Source: Streptomyces violascens | Lineage (GTDB): Bacteria > Actinomycetota > Actinomycetes > Streptomycetales > Streptomycetaceae | Assembly (NCBI RefSeq): GCF_014649955.1 | Contig: NZ_BMUA01000017.1 | Location: 1-64,000 of the forward strand | Direction of reading: 5' to 3' | Length of the DNA: 64,000 bases | Shown: positions 50,001 through 61,218 of the stretch, one piece after another | How the letters are laid out: each line of letters begins with the position of its first letter | How positions within the stretch are numbered: position 1 is the stretch's first letter | Made by a program: the position numbers and the translations under genes | Notes under the pieces: generated by a model | What the model saw: the letters and a program-made list of their open reading frames with translations, nothing else | Told to the model about the DNA's origin: nothing | The model's database searches: none

Positions 50001-52064
50001 ATGGCTGAACTCAACCGGCGCCGGTTCATGCAGCTCGCGGGCGGCACGGCCGCCTTCGCCGCGCTGTCCCAGAGCATCGCGCGGGCCGCGTCCATCCCGG
50101 CCGCGGGCAGCACCGGCACCATCCAGGACGTCGAGCACGTCGTCGTCCTGATGCAGGAGAACCGTTCCTTCGACCACTACTTCGGTTCCCTGAAGGGCGT
50201 CCGAGGCTTCGGCGACCCGCGGCCCGTCACACTGCCCAGCGGCAAGTCGGTGTTCCACCAGGTCGGCGGCGGCAAGGAGGTACTGCCGTTCCGGCCCAAG
50301 GCGGACAAGCTCGGCCTGCAGTTCATCCAGGACCTGAACCACGACTGGACCGGCAGCCACAAGGCGTTCAACAACGGCAAGTACGACCAGTGGGTCCCCG
50401 CCAAGACGTCCACGACGATGGCGTACCTCACTCGCGAGGACATCCCGTTCCACTACGCGCTCGCCGACACCTTCACCATCTGCGACGCGTACCACTGCTC
50501 GTTCATCGGCTCCACCGACCCGAACCGCTACTACATGTGGACGGGCTACACAGGCAACGACAACACCGGTGGCGGTCCGGTCCTGGGCAACGACGAGAAG
50601 GGGTATGGCTGGACCACATATCCCGAGCGCCTCGAGCAGGCGGGCGTCTCCTGGAAGATCTACCAGGACGTCGGCGACGGCCTGGACGCGGCCGGCGGCT
50701 GGGGCTGGATCAGCGACGCCTACCGGGGCAACTACGGCGACAACTCGCTGCTGTACTTCAACAACTACCGCAATGCCAAGCCCGGCGACCCCCTGTACGA
50801 CAAGGCGCGAACCGGCACCAACGCCAAGAACGGCGACGGCTTCTTCGACATCCTGAAGGCCGACGTCAAGGCCGGCACCCTGCCCAAGGTCTCCTGGATC
50901 GCCGCCCCCGAAGCCTTCACCGAGCACCCCAACTGGCCCGCGAACTACGGGGCCTGGTACATCTCGCAGGTCCTGGACGCGCTCACCTCGAACCCCGCGG
51001 TGTGGGCCAAGACGGCGCTGTTCATCACGTACGACGAGAACGACGGCTTCTTCGACCACGTGATCCCGCCCTTCGTGCCCTCCGGCGCCTCCCAGGGCCT
51101 GTCCACGGTCGCGACCGCCCCCGACTACTTCCCGGGCAACATCAGCTACGCGGCCGGTCCGTACGGGCTCGGCCAGCGGGTGCCGATGCTCGTCGTGTCG
51201 CCCTGGAGCACCGGCGGCTACACCTGCTCCGAGACGTTCGACCACACCTCGATCATCCGGTTCATGGAGACCCGCTTCGGCGTGCACGAGCCGAACATCT
51301 CGCCCTGGCGGCGCGCGATCTGCGGCGACCTGACCTCGGCGTTCGACTTCAGCCGCACCAACTCCTCGGCCCCGTCGCTGCCTTCGACGACCGCGTACAT
51401 CCCGCCGGACCACAACAGGCACCCCGACTTCGTGCCGGTCCCGCCCGCCACCGGCACGCTCCCCAAGCAGGAGGCCGGGTCCCGGCCCACCCGCCCGCTG
51501 CCGTACGCGCCCTTCGTGGACGGGTCGGCGAACGTGAGCACCGGCAAGTACGCGCTCACCTTCGGCGGCGGCGCCTCGGCCGGCGCGCAGTTCCTCGTGA
51601 CGTCCGCGAACCGTACGGACGGCCCCTGGACCTACACCACCGAGGCGGGCAAGACGATCTCCGACGCCTGGAACACGGCCTACTCCAGCGGGGCCACCAA
51701 GCTGAGCGTGTTCGGGCCCAACGGCTTCCTGCGGACGTTCCAGAGCCCCGGCAAGACCGCAGGACCCGAGGTCACCGCCCGCCACAACGCGGGCACCGGC
51801 AACCTCGACCTGACCATGACCAACGCGGGCAGTTCCACGGTCCACCTCAAGGTCGCGAACGCGAGCGTCTACGGCGGGGCGACCCAGACCTTCACCGTGG
51901 CCACGGGCGCCACCGTCAAGTTCACGGTCGACCTGCGCGGCAGCAAGAGCTGGTACGACGTGTGCGTGACGTCGGACGCCGACGCCACGTTCCTGCGCCG
52001 GTTCGCAGGACACGTCGAGACCGGCGCGACGGGCGTGAGCGACCCGGCGCTGCTCACGGTCTGA
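50001..52064 (+). CDS. Tat-exported phosphocholine-specific phospholipase C
   Basis: This 687-residue secreted phosphoesterase starts with a twin-arginine signal (LNRRRFMQLAGGTAAFAAL ... ARAAS). The catalytic domain shows VVLMQENRSFDHYFGSLKGVRGFGDPRP (metal/nucleophile region), DWTGSHKAFNNGKYDQW, FITYDENDGFFDHV and ETFDHTSIIRFMETRFG, all typical of bacterial acid phosphatase/phospholipase C. Two small C-terminal beta domains (from about residue 505) are the DUF756-type modules of this family. ATG chosen at 50001 in front of the signal. It releases phosphocholine or phosphate from phospholipids. Confidence 0.94.
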   Translation: MAELNRRRFMQLAGGTAAFAALSQSIARAASIPAAGSTGTIQDVEHVVVLMQENRSFDHYFGSLKGVRGFGDPRPVTLPSGKSVFHQVGGGKEVLPFRPKADKLGLQFIQDLNHDWTGSHKAFNNGKYDQWVPAKTSTTMAYLTREDIPFHYALADTFTICDAYHCSFIGSTDPNRYYMWTGYTGNDNTGGGPVLGNDEKGYGWTTYPERLEQAGVSWKIYQDVGDGLDAAGGWGWISDAYRGNYGDNSLLYFNNYRNAKPGDPLYDKARTGTNAKNGDGFFDILKADVKAGTLPKVSWIAAPEAFTEHPNWPANYGAWYISQVLDALTSNPAVWAKTALFITYDENDGFFDHVIPPFVPSGASQGLSTVATAPDYFPGNISYAAGPYGLGQRVPMLVVSPWSTGGYTCSETFDHTSIIRFMETRFGVHEPNISPWRRAICGDLTSAFDFSRTNSSAPSLPSTTAYIPPDHNRHPDFVPVPPATGTLPKQEAGSRPTRPLPYAPFVDGSANVSTGKYALTFGGGASAGAQFLVTSANRTDGPWTYTTEAGKTISDAWNTAYSSGATKLSVFGPNGFLRTFQSPGKTAGPEVTARHNAGTGNLDLTMTNAGSSTVHLKVANASVYGGATQTFTVATGATVKFTVDLRGSKSWYDVCVTSDADATFLRRFAGHVETGATGVSDPALLTV

Positions 52065-52080
52065 CCGTACAGACGGCCGT

Positions 52081-52109
52081 GGGGCCCTGTCCCGACCGGA
52101 CAGGGCCCC
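52081..52109. terminator. Bidirectional hairpin between phospholipase and metG
   Basis: GGGGCCCTGTCC and GGACAGGGCCCC form a perfect 12-base-pair stem with a five-base loop; flanking T/A and ACGGC/GCCGT pairs extend it further. Confidence 0.8.
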
Positions 52110-52137
52110 ACAGCCGTATCGAAGATCAAAGATCGGA

Positions 52138-53862
<1,725 letters not shown>

Positions 53863-54315
53863 CCTCGGATGCTCCTTATGTTCGTGCGTGCGGCACCGCG
53901 GCGCAGCCGCGGCGAACCCAGGTAGGGAGGCCCACCCGGAGGATCACACCAGGTGACACCCCCGCCCGATGGGCAGAGCCATGCTATCGAACCGCCCGGA
54001 CGCTTCTCGCCGGAGTTTCGGGTGCCCGCGCGGGTCTCCCGCCGCACCCTCGGCCCGGCCTCGCCCTCGCCACCCACCCGCTGGACGGCGTACTGGCGCC
54101 CCGGGGGTCGCGGAGTACGGCGGTGCCGGGTCCGCCCTGGCGTGAACGTGACAGTTTCTTGGCCCAACTACTGGTGCTGCTGCGGCAGTTGATGAAAACT
54201 CTCTCCCCGGTATGCCTGCCGCGTCCCGAAGAGGGCGCGGAAGCCATTCAAAAGCCGACGGAAAGCTCTTCCACTTGACGCGCTCCGGTCCCGCCGGACG
54301 CGGAAGGAGCAGGCC
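53863..54315. other. Divergent spacer upstream of metG and the propeller protein gene
   Basis: This 453-base divergent region includes a lower-GC stretch (about 54150-54260). GGAAGGAG (54301-54308) serves the propeller gene. I looked for a T-box leader on the metG side and saw no recognisable T-box sequence. No further gene is supported. Confidence 0.4.
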
Positions 54316-56559
54316 ATGCGTGCTGGGAGACCGGGCAGGGCGCGGATCACCGCCCTCGCCGTCCTCGCGATTGCCGCACTGCTGGTCCCGGGGGCCCACG
54401 CCGCCGGCGCCGGAATCCAGGAGGACGACGAGGACGGCGGGCCCGCGGCGCCCGCCGAGTTCAGCTACGCACAGAAGGCGATCCCCGGGCAGCCGCTGCC
54501 CCGGCACGCCTACGACACGGCGGCAGCCCAGGCGGCCGCGCTGCACGCCACGCCCGGCACCTGGCAGCCGGCCGGACCCGCCAACATCGGCGGCCGGGTC
54601 GTCTCGCTCGCCCTGGACCCGGCCCGCCCCGACACCGTGTACGCGGCCGCCGCCAGCGGCGGCCTGTGGCGCTCCGCCGATGCCGGAAAGAACTTCGAAC
54701 CCCTCTGGCCCGCCCAGCAGACCCAGGCCATGGGCGCGATCGCCGCCGCCCCGGACGGCACCCTCTACGCGGGCACCGGCGAACCCAACCCGGGCGGCGG
54801 CAGCGTCACCTACGAAGGCACCGGGATCTACCGCTCGACCGACCGCGGCCGCACCTGGCAGCCGGCCGGGCTGCGCGACTCCGGAGCCGTCGGCGCCATC
54901 GACGTGGACCCGCGCAGCCCGCGCCGGGTCCTCGTGGCGGCCACCGGCTCGCTCTACAACGCGGGCGGCGACCGGGGCGTGTATTTGTCGGACGACGCCG
55001 GCTCCTCCTGGAGGCGGGTGCTCGACGTACCCAACGGCTACACCGGCGCCGTCGACGTACAGCGCGACCCCGCGAACCCGGAGCGCGTGTACGCCGTCCT
55101 GTGGGACCACCGGCGCGAACCGGACAAGCGCACGTACGGCGGCACCGGCTCCGGCGTCTACCGCTCCGACGACGGCGGCGCCCACTGGCGGCGGCTCGGC
55201 GGCGGCCTGCCCACCGTCGGCTCCGGCCGGATCGGACTCGGCGTCGCCCGCTCCGAACCCGGCCGCCTGTACGCGACGGTCGGCGCCACGGACGGCACCT
55301 TCGGCGGCTTCCTCACCTCCGCCGACGGCGGCGACACCTGGTCCCGGCTGCCCGACAACCCCTCCCTCACCGACTCGCAGTCCAGCTACTCGTGGTGGTT
55401 CGGAAAGGTCTGGGTCGACCCCGCGGACGCCCGCCACGTACACGTGGCCGGGGTCGCCCTGATGACCACCAAGGACGGCGGCACCACCTGGACGGCCGAG
55501 GAGAACGCCGTCCACGCCGACCAGCACGCCATGATCTGGGACCCACGTCACCCGGGGCGCCTCTACCTCGGAAACGACGGCGGCGTCTACCGCTCCGACG
55601 CGCGCGGCGACGGGGGCTGGACCAAGGCCGTGTACGAGCCGTGGACCCAGCTCTACACCGTGGCCGCCACCCCGCAGGACACCGGCCGGATCTCCGGCGG
55701 AGCCCAGGACAACGGCTCCATCCGCTCCTGGGGCGGCCCCCGGTTCAACGAGTACCTCGGCGGCGACGGCCTGCAGAACCTGATCGACCCGACCGACAAG
55801 AACAAGGTGTACGCCTGTTACCAGTACGGCAGCTGCTTCCGCTCGACCGACGGCGGCAACACCCTGACCGAGTACACCGACTCGACCACCGCCGACCGCC
55901 GCAACTGGCTGACACCCGTCCAGTTCGACCCGGTCAGCCCCAATGTCCTCTACTACGGCGGAAACCGGCTCAACCGCTCCACCGACGGCGGCGCCACCTG
56001 GCAGCCCATCAGCCCCGACCTCACCGGCGGACCGGGGCACGACACGTACCCGTACGGAACCATCACCACGGTGGCCGCCGCCCGCGACGGAAGGACCGTG
56101 TGGACGGGCACCGACGACGGCCGGGTGTGGATCACGAGGGACCTCGGCGCGCACTGGACCCAAGTCCTGGCGGGACAGCCCTGGGTGACCCGCATCGCGG
56201 TCGACCCGGCCGACCCGACGACGGCGTACGTCTCCCTCTCCGGCTACCGCTCGGGCTCCGCCCAGCCCCATCTGCTGCGCACCCGGAACGCGGGCACGAG
56301 CTGGACCGACCTGTCGGGCAACCTGCCGCAGGCGCCGGTGAACGACGTCGTGCTCGGCGCCGGAGGCGTGCTGTACGTCGCCACCGACCAGGGCGTCTTC
56401 GTCGGCGCGGCGTACGGGGCCGACGGGCGGGCGCGCTGGCTCCGGCTCGGCGGCGGCCTGCCGCTGGTACCGGTCTCCGACCTCGCCTACGACCCCGCGA
56501 ACCACCGTCTGGTGGCAGCGACCTTCGGACGCGGCTTCTACACCTTCCGCGCGCCGTGA
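54316..56559 (+). CDS. Secreted Asp-box (BNR/sortilin-type) beta-propeller protein
   Basis: This 747-residue exported protein has a Sec signal (LAVLAIAALLVPGAHA). The body carries about ten Asp-box motifs of form SxDxGxxW, including STDRGRTW, SDDAGSSW, SDDGGAHW, SADGGDTW, TKDGGTTW, STDGGATW and TRDLGAHW, alternating with strands such as GRLYATVG and TVYAAAASG. This spacing matches sialidase/VPS10-like propellers, probably two of them. No catalytic residue set is evident. It may bind or process extracellular polysaccharide. Confidence 0.88.
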   Translation: MRAGRPGRARITALAVLAIAALLVPGAHAAGAGIQEDDEDGGPAAPAEFSYAQKAIPGQPLPRHAYDTAAAQAAALHATPGTWQPAGPANIGGRVVSLALDPARPDTVYAAAASGGLWRSADAGKNFEPLWPAQQTQAMGAIAAAPDGTLYAGTGEPNPGGGSVTYEGTGIYRSTDRGRTWQPAGLRDSGAVGAIDVDPRSPRRVLVAATGSLYNAGGDRGVYLSDDAGSSWRRVLDVPNGYTGAVDVQRDPANPERVYAVLWDHRREPDKRTYGGTGSGVYRSDDGGAHWRRLGGGLPTVGSGRIGLGVARSEPGRLYATVGATDGTFGGFLTSADGGDTWSRLPDNPSLTDSQSSYSWWFGKVWVDPADARHVHVAGVALMTTKDGGTTWTAEENAVHADQHAMIWDPRHPGRLYLGNDGGVYRSDARGDGGWTKAVYEPWTQLYTVAATPQDTGRISGGAQDNGSIRSWGGPRFNEYLGGDGLQNLIDPTDKNKVYACYQYGSCFRSTDGGNTLTEYTDSTTADRRNWLTPVQFDPVSPNVLYYGGNRLNRSTDGGATWQPISPDLTGGPGHDTYPYGTITTVAAARDGRTVWTGTDDGRVWITRDLGAHWTQVLAGQPWVTRIAVDPADPTTAYVSLSGYRSGSAQPHLLRTRNAGTSWTDLSGNLPQAPVNDVVLGAGGVLYVATDQGVFVGAAYGADGRARWLRLGGGLPLVPVSDLAYDPANHRLVAATFGRGFYTFRAP

Positions 56560-56578
56560 CCCCGTCCGGGGCGGACGG

Positions 56579-57472
56579 TCACTGCTCGGTGCGGCCCGCG
56601 AAGTACGTCGCGACCATGTCCTCGGCGCCGTGCCCGGCCGCCTCGGCCCGGGCGAACCGCTCGGCCGACGCCTCCGTCAAGTCGAGCCGTACGCCCGCCT
56701 GTCGGGCCGCTTCCAGGATCAGCCGGGTGTCCTTGAGGGCGGTGGAGACGGCGAAGCTGGGCTTCAGGTCGCCGGTGAGGAGGGCGGCGGACTTGGTGTG
56801 CAGATAGGCGGTGTCCAGCGGGCCGCCCGCGATCGCGTCCAGGAAGAGACGGGGGTCCACCTGGAGCCCCTCGGCGAGGCCGAGGCATTCGGCGACGGCG
56901 CCGACCAGATTGATCACCCAGGTGTTGGCGACCAGTTTCAGGCGCGAGGCCCCGCCCGGCTCGTGGCTCACCCAGACGGTCCGCTGCCCGATCGCGTCGA
57001 GGACGGGCGTGAGGCGCTCGCGGGCCTCGGGCGGCCCGGAGACGAAGACGGTCAGCTTGCCTTCCTCGGCGGGCCCCCGGGTGCCCAGGACGGGGGCGTC
57101 GCAGTACAGCACCCCCAACTCCGTTGCCCGGGCGGCCAGTTCGATGGTCGCGTCCGGTCCGACGGTGGAGGTCTGGAGCCACAGCTGGCCGGGGCGCAGG
57201 CCCGGGGCCGCGGCGTCGAGGGCGGCGGACACGGAGGGGCCGTCGTTCAGCGCGGTCAGGACGACGTCGGCGCCGCGCACCGCCTCGCCGGCGTCCGCGT
57301 GCACGCCGGCCCCGTCGTCGGCCAGTGCCTCGGCCTTGGCCCGGGTCCGGTTCCAGACCCGTACGGACAGTCCGGCGCGCAGCAGGCTGCGGGCCATGCC
57401 GGACCCCATGATCCCGGTGCCGAGTACGGCGACGGTGGGCGTGCTCGAAGCTGTGCTCGAAGCTGAGGACAC
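56579..57472 (-). CDS. NAD(P)-dependent beta-hydroxyacid dehydrogenase (HIBADH family)
   Basis: This 297-residue two-domain enzyme has the Rossmann motif VAVLGTGIMGSGMARSLL, the substrate-side VLGTRGPAEEGKLTVFVSG and the catalytic lysine in GGASRLKLVANTWV. The C-terminal helical domain completes it. It resembles 3-hydroxyisobutyrate dehydrogenase/tartronate-semialdehyde reductase or imine reductases; the retained Lys favours hydroxyacid chemistry. The GTG start follows a short in-frame repeat (SSASSTASST), which may be a non-conserved extension. Confidence 0.9.
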   Translation of the reverse strand: MSSASSTASSTPTVAVLGTGIMGSGMARSLLRAGLSVRVWNRTRAKAEALADDGAGVHADAGEAVRGADVVLTALNDGPSVSAALDAAAPGLRPGQLWLQTSTVGPDATIELAARATELGVLYCDAPVLGTRGPAEEGKLTVFVSGPPEARERLTPVLDAIGQRTVWVSHEPGGASRLKLVANTWVINLVGAVAECLGLAEGLQVDPRLFLDAIAGGPLDTAYLHTKSAALLTGDLKPSFAVSTALKDTRLILEAARQAGVRLDLTEASAERFARAEAAGHGAEDMVATYFAGRTEQ

Positions 57473-57570
57473 GGTGAACTCCTTCGCGGAGGGTGGCGCT
57501 CGGTCGCGTGCCCTCAGAGTCTCGTACGGATGGGACCGCCGACGGGTGTACGGCGCCGCCGGAAATGAGA

Positions 57571-57607
57571 CCGGCCCGCCGGTCCCTGGGGCGGGACGGC
57601 GGGCCGG
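57571..57607. terminator. Hairpin downstream of the secreted partner gene
   Basis: CCGGCCCGCCGGTCCC and GGGACGGCGGGCCGG pair along 15 positions with one bulged G and a six-base loop, 22 bases beyond the minus-strand stop. Confidence 0.65.
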
Positions 57608-57628
57608 AGCCGGTGCCTCAGCGGGCGC

Positions 57629-58399
57629 TCACACCCCCCGCGGCACCCGCGAAGGCCGGCCGCGGCCGCGGGTCAGGTTGTAGCCGGCGACGCCCGCGAG
57701 CGCGGCGAGCAGGCCGCCCGCGCCGGTCCACAGCCAGCGGTCGGTCCACCAGCCCGACGCCCACCCGCCGTCCGGCTCGACCGCGGACTTCGCGCCGAGC
57801 GGGGTGGACAGCCTGCCGTCCACGGCGTGCGCGCCGCCGGTGTCCAGGACGGTCGGCTCGACCTCTGTCGTGAACGGCAGACCCCGGTCGGTCTCGGGCA
57901 GCGAGACCGCCGTCAGGCGGACGTAGTAGCTGCCCGGCAGTGGATCGTTCGACCACGTGTCGGCCCGGGCGACCGTCGGCCGCAGGGTGCAGGACAGCTC
58001 GACGGTGGCCGCGTCCTGCGCCGCCGAGCGGGACTGCATGCCGTACATGCAGGGCTGGCGGCGGCGCAGCCCGTCGTACACGTCGATGCGCCAGGTGGAG
58101 GCGCCGTGCCGGGAGGCCGCCTCCGGCAGCGTGACCTTGGCCGTGACGGTCGGGCGCTGCCCGGCGTCGGCGGGAAACATCCAGTACAGGTAGTCGCCGG
58201 TCGACCCGGACGCGGTCGCCTTCTGGCCCTGCTGTACGGCGACCGCGGTACGGAACGCGGTGCCGGCCTCGGTGGGCGCGGCATCGCCCTTCGACGCGGA
58301 GGGGCTCGGCGAGGGCGAGTCGGCGAGCGCCGTCCCGGCCCCGCCGAGGAGCGCCGCGCCGGCCAGTGCGGCGATCGCCAACTTCCGTACGGTACGCAT
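57629..58399 (-). CDS. Secreted, C-terminally anchored protein paired with the VWA protein
   Basis: These 256 residues have a Sec signal (LAIAALAGAALLGGAGTALA), an extracellular beta-rich domain with a pair of cysteines (PCMYGMQ; ELSCTLRP) and a C-terminal transmembrane helix (WLWTGAGGLLAALAGVAGY) followed by a basic tail. No named family is recognised. The ATG at 58399 puts the signal at the N-terminus; another ATG at 58435 overlaps the VWA stop (TGATG) and would add 12 residues. It shares its overall topology with the upstream VWA protein, so the two may form one complex. Confidence 0.8.
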   Translation of the reverse strand: MRTVRKLAIAALAGAALLGGAGTALADSPSPSPSASKGDAAPTEAGTAFRTAVAVQQGQKATASGSTGDYLYWMFPADAGQRPTVTAKVTLPEAASRHGASTWRIDVYDGLRRRQPCMYGMQSRSAAQDAATVELSCTLRPTVARADTWSNDPLPGSYYVRLTAVSLPETDRGLPFTTEVEPTVLDTGGAHAVDGRLSTPLGAKSAVEPDGGWASGWWTDRWLWTGAGGLLAALAGVAGYNLTRGRGRPSRVPRGV

Positions 58400-58434
58400 C
58401 AGGTGACCCCCGGGGTGAGAGATGGTGTCGGGCA

Positions 58435-59718
58435 TCAGTTGGTCCGCCAGACCGCGATGCGCCAGCGCGAGATCCAGCCCCACACCAGACCCGCGACGAG
58501 ACCGGCCAGCGCGAGCGCGCCGAGCAGCCACCAGCCCCGGCCGAGGCCGAAGGAGGCGACGTCCGAGGCGTGGCCGGGGCCGTCCACCACGTCGATGGCG
58601 AGCTCGACCGGCAGACCCGGGTCGGTCTTGACGCCGGGAGGCGCGGAGAAGGAGCTGGAGACCTGGAGGCACACGGTCTCCGGGGTCTTGTCGTCGGAGT
58701 CGTCCGCCGGGGCCTTGGGGTAGCGAAGGCCCGTGGAGATCAGGTCCGTACGCCCGTCGCCCGCCTCCGAGCCGCGTACGATCTCGCGGCCGTGCGCGGT
58801 CACCGCCCGCAGCAGGACGCCGTAGTCGGGGTTGGTCTGGCGGTCCACGCCGATGCTGGCGGAGGCGCGCAGCTCCTGGCCGGGCTTCACGTCCACCTTG
58901 TACGAGCGGTGCTCGGCGAACTTCTCGCGGTCCGTGTACAGGCCGGGCTTCAGCTGAGGGGCGTTCTCGCAGCTCGCGGTGCCGTTGGTGGCGACGGGCA
59001 CGGCGACCGGGTCGGCCGCCCGGTCCACCAACTGCTTGACCTTGCCCGAGAGTTGATCGGTGTGCTGCACCGAGGTGTAGGTGCCGCCGGTGGCCTCCGC
59101 GATGCAGGTGAGCTGCTCGCGGGTCTTGGCGTCCGGGATCAGGCCGAGCGTGTCGATGGTGAGGTGGATGCCCTGGGCGGCGATGTCGCGGGCCACCTCG
59201 CACGGGTCGAGCGGCTGGCAGGTGTCCTCGCCGTCGGTGATGAGCACGATCCGGCGGGTGGCGTCACCGCCCTTGAGGTCCTCGGCCGCGCCCTGCAGCG
59301 CCGGGCCGATGGGCGTCCAGCCGGTGGGCGCGAGGGTGGCGACGGCGGTCTTGGCCTCGGTGCGGTTCAGCGGGCCGACCGGGTAGAGCGCGCGGGTGTC
59401 CTTGCAGCCCACCTTGCGGTCCTCGCCGGGGTAGTTGGCCCCCAGGGTGCGTATCCCGAGCTGAACCTCCTGCGGGACTGCGTCGAGGACCTCGTTGAAC
59501 GCCTGCTTGGCGGCGGACATCCGCGACTTGCCGTCGATGTCGGCGGTCCGCATGGACCCCGACACGTCGAGGACCAGGTCGACCTTGGGAGCGGCCTGCT
59601 CGGACTGCCCGTCGGGCGCTGCGGCCGCGGAGGCCGTGCCCGCGGCCGGGAGGATGCCGGTGGCGAAGGTGGCGACCAGCGCGCACACTCCGGCCGCCAG
59701 CCGTTTTCTGGTGATCAT
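58435..59718 (-). CDS. Secreted VWA-domain membrane-anchored protein
   Basis: This 427-residue protein has a signal peptide, a von Willebrand A domain with the MIDAS motif in LVLDVSGSM (DxSxS), LITDGEDTC and GLIPDAKTREQL, then a beta-rich extracellular region and a C-terminal transmembrane helix (WWLLGALALAGLVAGLVWG) with basic end. VWA domains bind protein partners through a metal ion. The downstream gene has the same topology and is coupled. Possibly a cell-envelope assembly or surface-interaction module. Confidence 0.88.
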   Translation of the reverse strand: MITRKRLAAGVCALVATFATGILPAAGTASAAAAPDGQSEQAAPKVDLVLDVSGSMRTADIDGKSRMSAAKQAFNEVLDAVPQEVQLGIRTLGANYPGEDRKVGCKDTRALYPVGPLNRTEAKTAVATLAPTGWTPIGPALQGAAEDLKGGDATRRIVLITDGEDTCQPLDPCEVARDIAAQGIHLTIDTLGLIPDAKTREQLTCIAEATGGTYTSVQHTDQLSGKVKQLVDRAADPVAVPVATNGTASCENAPQLKPGLYTDREKFAEHRSYKVDVKPGQELRASASIGVDRQTNPDYGVLLRAVTAHGREIVRGSEAGDGRTDLISTGLRYPKAPADDSDDKTPETVCLQVSSSFSAPPGVKTDPGLPVELAIDVVDGPGHASDVASFGLGRGWWLLGALALAGLVAGLVWGWISRWRIAVWRTN

Positions 59719-59790
59719 CGCCGGATCCTATGGAAGCATCGATACGGGTCCCAAATCGATGCCCTCCGGCGCCCCCGCCGCGGGCTTGGC

Positions 59791-61218
59791 CTACGGGGTC
59801 TTCTGCGGGCTTTGTGCGAGGGCGAGTTCACGCTCCGTCAGCGGAGGCTCCGTCAGCTGCGGTCGGCCGGGCCCGGCCAGCGCGGCCAGCAGCACCCTGG
59901 GCCGTACCAGCGCGGTGGCCGGTCCCGACAGGGTCATGACCTCGGTCAGAGCCGTGGCGACCATGTAGTTGCCGGTCGCGGTGCGCATGAGCCGGCCCAC
60001 GTACCGCGACAGCGCGCGGTCGGCCGGGCCGGGACCGCGGGCGGCGGCGCCGGGGTAGAACGCGTCCTGCCCGGCCGAGAGGATCCACGCCATGCCCACC
60101 GGGCGGGCCACCGCCCGCTGAGTCCGGCGCGCGAGGCCGCGGGCCGTGAGACCGCGTGCGGCGACCTGTTCGCGCAGGGCGAGCGCACTCTGCGCGGCCA
60201 CCGACATGCCGTGCCCGTACACGGGGTTGGAGACGGCGACCGCGTCACCGAGCGCGACGAACCCCTCGGGCCAGCGGCTCACGTTCTCGAAGTACCTGCG
60301 CCGGTTGGCGGTGTTGGCGTAGGTGCTCACCTCGCTCAACGGCTCGGCCTCGGCGATGAGTTCGCCCACCACTGGATGCCGGGCGCCCCGCGCGAAGGGT
60401 ATGAAGGCCTCGTTGTCGCTGGTGGGACGACCGCCCCGGGTGCCGGAGAGCGTGATCAGCCACTGGCCGTCCTCGATGGGCAGCAGCACCGCGGTGCGGC
60501 CGGGGACCGGCGCATGGACGTCCGCCTGCAGGCTGACCACCGGGAACGGCTCGTGCCCGGCCGGCGACCGGAACAGCCGGCTCGCGTAGACGGTGCCGGC
60601 GTCGACCACTTCCTCCTTCGCGAGGGGGACGCCGAGGTCGGTGAGCCACTGCTGGGCGCGCGAACTGCGGCCGCCCGCGTCGACGACCAGGTCGGCCTCG
60701 ACGAGCCGCTCGAGCCCGTCCTCGGTGCGCACCCGGACACCGGTGATCCTGTCCGGGCCGCCCGACAGGGAGAGCGCCCTGGTCCGCTGGAGGACGCTCA
60801 CCGAGGGGCGGGCGGTGACCCGTTCGCGGACCGCCCAGTCCAGGAGGTCGCGGCCGCAGGAGATCAGATAGTGGGAATCACGCCAGCGCCGGTACCAGCC
60901 CTGCGGCGACAGGCCGACCATCCCGGACGTCAGGGGGACCCGGTGCGCGCCACGGGCCAGCCAGTCCTCCGTCACGCCCGGCACCAGGCGTTCCATCGCC
61001 TCGGCCCCGCCGCACCAGAGCATGTGGCCGTGCCGGGCCTGGGGCAGGCCCTTGCGCGGCCGCGGCCCGGCGGGCAGGGTGTCCTGCTCGATGACGGTGA
61101 TCTCGTCGCAGTGCTCGCTGAGAGCGGCCGCCGACAGCATGCCCGCGAGGCCCCCTCCGACGACGACCACCCGGCTTCTTCGGGCCGGGGCCGACCCGGT
61201 TTCGTCCGACCTGCTCAT
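59791..61218 (-). CDS. FAD-dependent monooxygenase/epoxidase-like protein
   Basis: This 475-residue flavoprotein of the p-hydroxybenzoate hydroxylase/squalene-epoxidase-like fold has the dinucleotide motif VVVGGGLAGMLSAAALSEH, the DG-like motif DLVVDAGGRSSRAQQWL, and the FAD-ribityl motif FVALGDAVAVSNPVYGHGMS. The N-terminal segment GLPQARHGHMLWCGGAEAME resembles the family's substrate lid. The ATG overlaps the stop of the DUF6545 gene (ATGA). It is the last gene of the four-gene operon and the only clear biosynthetic-type enzyme in it. Confidence 0.9.
   Translation of the reverse strand: MSRSDETGSAPARRSRVVVVGGGLAGMLSAAALSEHCDEITVIEQDTLPAGPRPRKGLPQARHGHMLWCGGAEAMERLVPGVTEDWLARGAHRVPLTSGMVGLSPQGWYRRWRDSHYLISCGRDLLDWAVRERVTARPSVSVLQRTRALSLSGGPDRITGVRVRTEDGLERLVEADLVVDAGGRSSRAQQWLTDLGVPLAKEEVVDAGTVYASRLFRSPAGHEPFPVVSLQADVHAPVPGRTAVLLPIEDGQWLITLSGTRGGRPTSDNEAFIPFARGARHPVVGELIAEAEPLSEVSTYANTANRRRYFENVSRWPEGFVALGDAVAVSNPVYGHGMSVAAQSALALREQVAARGLTARGLARRTQRAVARPVGMAWILSAGQDAFYPGAAARGPGPADRALSRYVGRLMRTATGNYMVATALTEVMTLSGPATALVRPRVLLAALAGPGRPQLTEPPLTERELALAQSPQKTP

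Noticed and set aside
53863..54190. Possible T-box riboswitch upstream of metG
   Set aside because: No recognisable T-box sequence or paired terminator/antiterminator could be seen.
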